This document shows, piece after piece, positions 62,898-64,000 of a stretch of 64,000 bases of DNA (position 1 is the stretch's first letter; each line of letters opens with the position of its first letter). A program made the position numbers and the translations under genes. The stretch is from Chitinophaga pinensis. Its GTDB lineage: Bacteria > Bacteroidota > Bacteroidia > Flavobacteriales_D > Crocinitomicaceae. The notes under the pieces were generated by a model, which was given only the letters and a program-made list of their open reading frames with translations, was not told where the DNA came from and made no database searches. The DNA lies in contig CAMAZP010000001.1 of assembly GCA_945863605.1 (NCBI GenBank), forward strand, positions 1-64,000. The letters are read 5' to 3'.

Positions 62898-64000
62898 TAA
62901 CGTATCAAAGTTATGTTACCACTAATTGTTTCTTGTTTATTATTGAGATAGATAACTTCAACAGCATATGCATAGATGCCTGAATTGCACTTTTTACCGT
63001 TAAAAGTTCCATCCCATTTGAATTTTTTGTCTTTCGATTCAAACATTAAATTGCCCCAACGGTCAAAAATTCTAAAATTTATGGACTTGATATCAGTTCC
63101 AACAATAATTTGGAAAACTTCATTGTCACTACTTCCAGTTTCGTTTGGTGAAAAAGCATTTGGAATATAAATTCCTTCTTTACAATTTTCTAAATCAGAA
63201 TTTGGATCACATGGGTTTAATGGGCTGCTTCCGTTTTCAATCTCAGTTCCATCGTTTATTCCGTCACCATCAGTATCTGGATTTGTTGGGTCAGTACCTG
63301 AGGAAATTTCTTCTGAATTTGTTAATCCATCTTCGTCTTGATCACAAAGACCAGCATTCATATTAGGACTGCAAGGGTCGAGCGGATTAGAACTAGTTGT
63401 AACTTCAATGCCATCATTAATTCCGTCTCCATCTGTATCTGGATTTAAGGGATCGGTTCCAATAGTTGCTTCATCAATATTACTTACCCCGTCATTATCT
63501 AAATCTGTATTTTCAATAACTACAAAAACAGCTATTATTGTGTCATTTGAAGAAATATTTAATGAATTTGTGTCATTTACATTTGGCTGAGCTAATGAAT
63601 TATTTATGATTTCCCAATGTGAAAAAGTATAACCAATAGTTGCTCTAGCTATTAAATTCGTGTTAATCCCTCCAAAATTACTGGTTGTCATCGGATAGTT
63701 TTCGAGCCAAATAGAATTAACCTTAATTTCTCCAGCATTTACAGGACTTACATTAAATGTAACATCAAAAGGGCCACTTAAACTATAACAATCGATTAAA
63801 CCATTTTCTAAAACTTGACAACGCTGGTTAATAAAATCTCTCATGGCTGCAACATTTGCTTGCCATTCGATCATTGAACCTCCCCAACGTGCAACATGAG
63901 CTGTCATTTCTGGTTGAATTTCATTCACCATACTGTCCAACAAGAAATTCATATACTCACATGAAAAATAAGTATTTAACATGTCTGCGTATCGTGTCAC
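62897..64000 (-). CDS. CotH-kinase-like surface protein with TSP3 repeats and gliding-type C-terminal domain, 5' partial
   Basis: 367 residues visible; the frame is open to the window edge, where a GTG is not a real start. The visible N-terminal ~65 residues (RYADMLNTYFSCEYMNFLLD, HVARWGGSMIEWQANV) match the end of Bacteroidota CotH kinase domains. Next comes an InlB-like bacterial repeat (VSPVNAGEIKVNSIWL, TIGYTFSHWEI). Two calcium-type thrombospondin-3 stretches follow (DLDNDGVSNIDEATIGTDP; NPDTDGDGINDGIE, and a second pair). The end is a type B gliding domain: IYIPNAFSPNETGSSDN, FRIFDRWGNLMF, WDGTFNGKKCNSGIYAY. It overlaps porP by one base. Confidence 0.88.
   Translation of the reverse strand: MTRYADMLNTYFSCEYMNFLLDSMVNEIQPEMTAHVARWGGSMIEWQANVAAMRDFINQRCQVLENGLIDCYSLSGPFDVTFNVSPVNAGEIKVNSIWLENYPMTTSNFGGINTNLIARATIGYTFSHWEIINNSLAQPNVNDTNSLNISSNDTIIAVFVVIENTDLDNDGVSNIDEATIGTDPLNPDTDGDGINDGIEVTTSSNPLDPCSPNMNAGLCDQDEDGLTNSEEISSGTDPTNPDTDGDGINDGTEIENGSSPLNPCDPNSDLENCKEGIYIPNAFSPNETGSSDNEVFQIIVGTDIKSINFRIFDRWGNLMFESKDKKFKWDGTFNGKKCNSGIYAYAVEVIYLNNKQETISGNITLIR

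Noticed and set aside
1-64000. tRNA, rRNA, CRISPR array, insertion sequence or prophage
   Set aside because: Gaps between genes are short and none contains a cloverleaf, repeat-spacer pattern, terminal inverted repeats with transposase, or phage genes. A tRNAscan-SE and ISfinder run would settle this.

Overview
The window looks like a chromosomal segment of a gliding or T9SS-bearing member of the Bacteroidota, most likely order Flavobacteriales. Crocinitomicaceae/Fluviicola-like is a guess from gene content, not a placement. The DNA is AT-rich. Most free-standing genes have the Bacteroidota -7 box TAnnTTTG rather than a -35/-10 promoter and show little Shine-Dalgarno sequence. Markers include GldF/GldG, a GldI-like FKBP lipoprotein, a DUF4835/PorD-type protein, PorP/SprF, and several secreted proteins with T9SS type A or gliding-type (type B) C-terminal domains. 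I saw no rRNA, tRNA, CRISPR array, prophage or insertion sequence. It reads as ordinary core chromosome with some lineage-specific surface proteins.

Layout. 1-5283: 3' part of a giant repeat-rich secreted protein. 5.4-11 kb: GAPDH, an ABC exporter, and an hpt-adk-obgE-PAP2 operon (minus). 11.1-18.7 kb: plus-strand genes for a membrane protein, an SDR, an SGNH esterase with PKD domain, VanZ-like, an alkyltransferase-like protein lacking the catalytic Cys, a Cys/Met-metabolism PLP enzyme, an AI-2E family permease and a CarH-like B12/light-sensing MerR regulator. 18.6-37.2 kb: long minus-strand block. In transcription order it holds an orphan secreted protein, gldF-gldG-DUF4340-SGNH, a YafQ-like toxin-antitoxin pair, an ABC exporter, a thioredoxin-like protein, DHH-FKBP-FKBP, and M23/LysM-bamD-rpoZ-coaBC-porD-recN-GSCFA. 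37.4-43.6 kb: giant AsmA-like protein, dnaK, alpha/beta hydrolase (plus). 43.6-50.7 kb: ribBA-lolD, menB-pepD, an unknown lipoprotein pair, an ACMSD-like decarboxylase and an acidic protein (minus). 50.8-51.6 kb: small DUF6132-rhodanese-rhodanese operon (plus). 51.6-53.8 kb: six-repeat T9SS type A protein (minus). 54.1-61.5 kb: beta-barrel protein, Nif3-like, zinc-ribbon coiled coil, ruvX, def, a lipoprotein, and a BNR-type T9SS protein (plus). 61.9-64 kb: PorP/SprF one-base-coupled to a CotH/TSP3 cargo protein that runs off the window (minus).

How it fits together. The theme is envelope biogenesis: BamD, AsmA-like, GldFG, PorD, PorP/SprF and LolD-like machinery, with at least five large or repeat-bearing secreted cargo proteins. 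Housekeeping genes are mixed in. The points most worth a second look are the PorP/SprF-CotH cargo pair, the SGNH esterase in the gldFG operon with a T9SS-like paralogue elsewhere, the CarH-like regulator, the Ala-type alkyltransferase-like protein, the GTCA half-sites before dnaK, three genes whose -7 box lies only 3-5 nt before the start codon, and a short intergenic repeat between ribBA and pepD. I did not find a clearly new multi-gene system.
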